A stretch of DNA of 5,780 bases from Nitrospirales bacterium (GTDB lineage: Bacteria; Nitrospirota; Nitrospiria; Nitrospirales; UBA2166). Below the pieces are notes generated by a model. The model was not told the origin of the DNA, made no database searches, and worked only from the letters and a program-made list of their open reading frames with translations. This document shows positions 4,611 to 5,780 of the stretch, piece after piece. Within the stretch, counting starts at the first letter, position 1, and every line of letters starts with the position of its first letter. Made by a program: the position numbers and the translations under genes. Where the stretch lies: contig JAJDBL010000257.1 in NCBI GenBank assembly GCA_029261375.1, positions 1 through 5,780 of the forward strand, read 5' to 3'.

Positions 4611-5753
4611 ATGACTGACGCTGTGACGACCGCTGGAGCAACATCCCTCGCGATTGATGCCATCATCCAGGATCCCTCTGTCTGGCCTCGGGCGGGCTAC
4701 GATCCTGAGGCCATTGCTCGCTACCAACATGTGGTTGACCAACTCCCTCCCGTTCGCATCGCGCGCACGAGTCACATCCTCTTAGATGGATTTCATCGTC
4801 TCAAAGCCCTGAAGGATGCCGGATGGGACACCGTGTCCGTCATCGTTGAGGATTGTGCCCCAGATCGATATCTCGCGCGGGCCCTTCAACTGAACACGCA
4901 TGGGGTCTCACTCCCGATTGAACGGCGTGATGCCGTGATTGTTCGCTTATCGCAGGAGGGGGTGACGCAAGCCGAGATTGCGACATGTGCCGGCATCTCC
5001 CAAGGGCGGGTGGCCCAAATATTAGCGACTTATACACGGGACAGGCCAGCCGACGAGGTCATGTCTGAGGCCATCGCGATGGTCAATGCTGGACAGTCGT
5101 TGCGCAAGACAGAGCGAACCACGGGCATCCCACGGTCCACCTTGGAACGAGCCTTGCGTGACGCGACACAACGCCAAATCCTGATTCGGAAACATCATCA
5201 ATCAAGCGGAGGACTGGCCTCACTGGTTCGGTATCCCGATCGTGGTCCGTGGGGGAAAGCCAGCTACTTCGGCAACTGTCCAGGCTATTTGCTGGTTGAT
5301 CTCCTAACATACTTCACGCCGCACTCCGTGTTCGATCCGATGGAGGGCTCGGGGACGACAGGGGACGTCTGTGCGGACCTGGGAATTGCATATCAGGGCG
5401 GAGATCTCCAGCACGGATATGATTTGTTGTCCTCGCCGCTCCCTGATCAGTCATTTGATCTGATCTTTTGGCATCCTCCGTATTGGCCGGGGCATCGCTA
5501 TACCAAGCATCCCAATGATTTTTCGATGGCTCGCAATGTCGATGAGTTTCTGGTTCGTATGAACGAAGGGTTCATCCGACTGGCGACTCGACTCAATCCC
5601 CGTGGGCATTTGGTTCTTCTCATTGGAGACGGACGGAAGAATGGCCGCTTCTATCCCGTGCACAGCAACATCATTGGCTGGAACATACTCCCCCTTGATG
5701 CCGTGTTGATCAAATATGGGAAGCATCATCGGCGGGAGCGTCATATCCAGTAA
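4611..5753 (+). CDS. ParB-like / HTH / DNA methyltransferase fusion protein
   Basis: The 380-residue protein is probably an orphan N6-adenine or N4-cytosine DNA methyltransferase with its own DNA-binding front half. Residues about 12-95 form a ParB/sulfiredoxin-like domain with the family box LLDGFHRLKALKDAGW (58-73). Two helix-turn-helix segments follow: VTQAEIATCAGISQGRVAQIL (118-138) and SLRKTERTTGIPRSTLERAL (163-182). The methyltransferase half has motif X (FGNCPGYLLVDLL, 220-232), motif I for S-adenosylmethionine (DPMEGSGTTGDVC, 242-254), an acidic motif II (GGDL, 263-266), motif IV (FWHPPYW, 286-292) and a strand region LVLLIGDGR (334-342). Order X-I-IV and the lack of a large recognition domain are notable; HPPY replaces the usual D/N/S-PP-Y/F/W. 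The start ATG 4611 has only a weak upstream site. No restriction nuclease is visible nearby. Confidence 0.85.
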   Translation: MTDAVTTAGATSLAIDAIIQDPSVWPRAGYDPEAIARYQHVVDQLPPVRIARTSHILLDGFHRLKALKDAGWDTVSVIVEDCAPDRYLARALQLNTHGVSLPIERRDAVIVRLSQEGVTQAEIATCAGISQGRVAQILATYTRDRPADEVMSEAIAMVNAGQSLRKTERTTGIPRSTLERALRDATQRQILIRKHHQSSGGLASLVRYPDRGPWGKASYFGNCPGYLLVDLLTYFTPHSVFDPMEGSGTTGDVCADLGIAYQGGDLQHGYDLLSSPLPDQSFDLIFWHPPYWPGHRYTKHPNDFSMARNVDEFLVRMNEGFIRLATRLNPRGHLVLLIGDGRKNGRFYPVHSNIIGWNILPLDAVLIKYGKHHRRERHIQ

Positions 5754-5780
5754 GGCCCCACGCCGTTTCTCCCAACGAGC

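Overview
The window looks like a chromosomal or island segment of a Gram-negative environmental bacterium with mid-50s GC genes. The left edge (heavy-metal RND pump, small two-CXXC zinc protein, CBS protein, IS6-type element) recalls gene neighbourhoods of Nitrospira-like bacteria. That placement is a weak inference: there is no rRNA or other phylogenetic marker here.

Layout. Bases 2-232 hold the last part of a CusA/CzcA-type metal efflux pump. Just downstream, 257-432 encodes a small zinc-ribbon-like protein whose frame is broken at a run of five Gs; restoring one G gives a clean 58-residue reading. A two-CBS-domain protein with a strong ribosome binding site follows (593-994). A complete IS6-family insertion sequence (about 1037-1840) has its transposase on the minus strand and intact DDE residues. 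Each terminal inverted repeat carries an outward-facing TTGACA.

An AT-richer gap (1841-2165) contains a perfect 29-bp palindrome and a weak promoter-like pair. Beyond it lies a block with an accessory character. A minus-strand gene of unknown function with a CXXC-X9-CXXC cluster (2166-2927) is divergent from a plus-strand run of tightly packed genes: a small unknown ORF (3052-3273), a winged-helix protein (3270-3587) and an unrecognised 328-residue protein (3517-4503). After about 107 bp without a terminator comes a ParB-like/HTH/DNA methyltransferase fusion (4611-5753).

How they may work together. The left part fits metal export and stress sensing next to an IS insertion. The right part may be one regulatory or DNA-modification module: a small winged-helix regulator translationally coupled to its neighbours, plus an orphan methyltransferase with its own ParB-type and HTH DNA-binding domains and no recognisable restriction partner in the window. 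The methyltransferase is the most unusual protein: its motif order is X-I-IV and its catalytic motif reads HPPY. Any joint function is inference.
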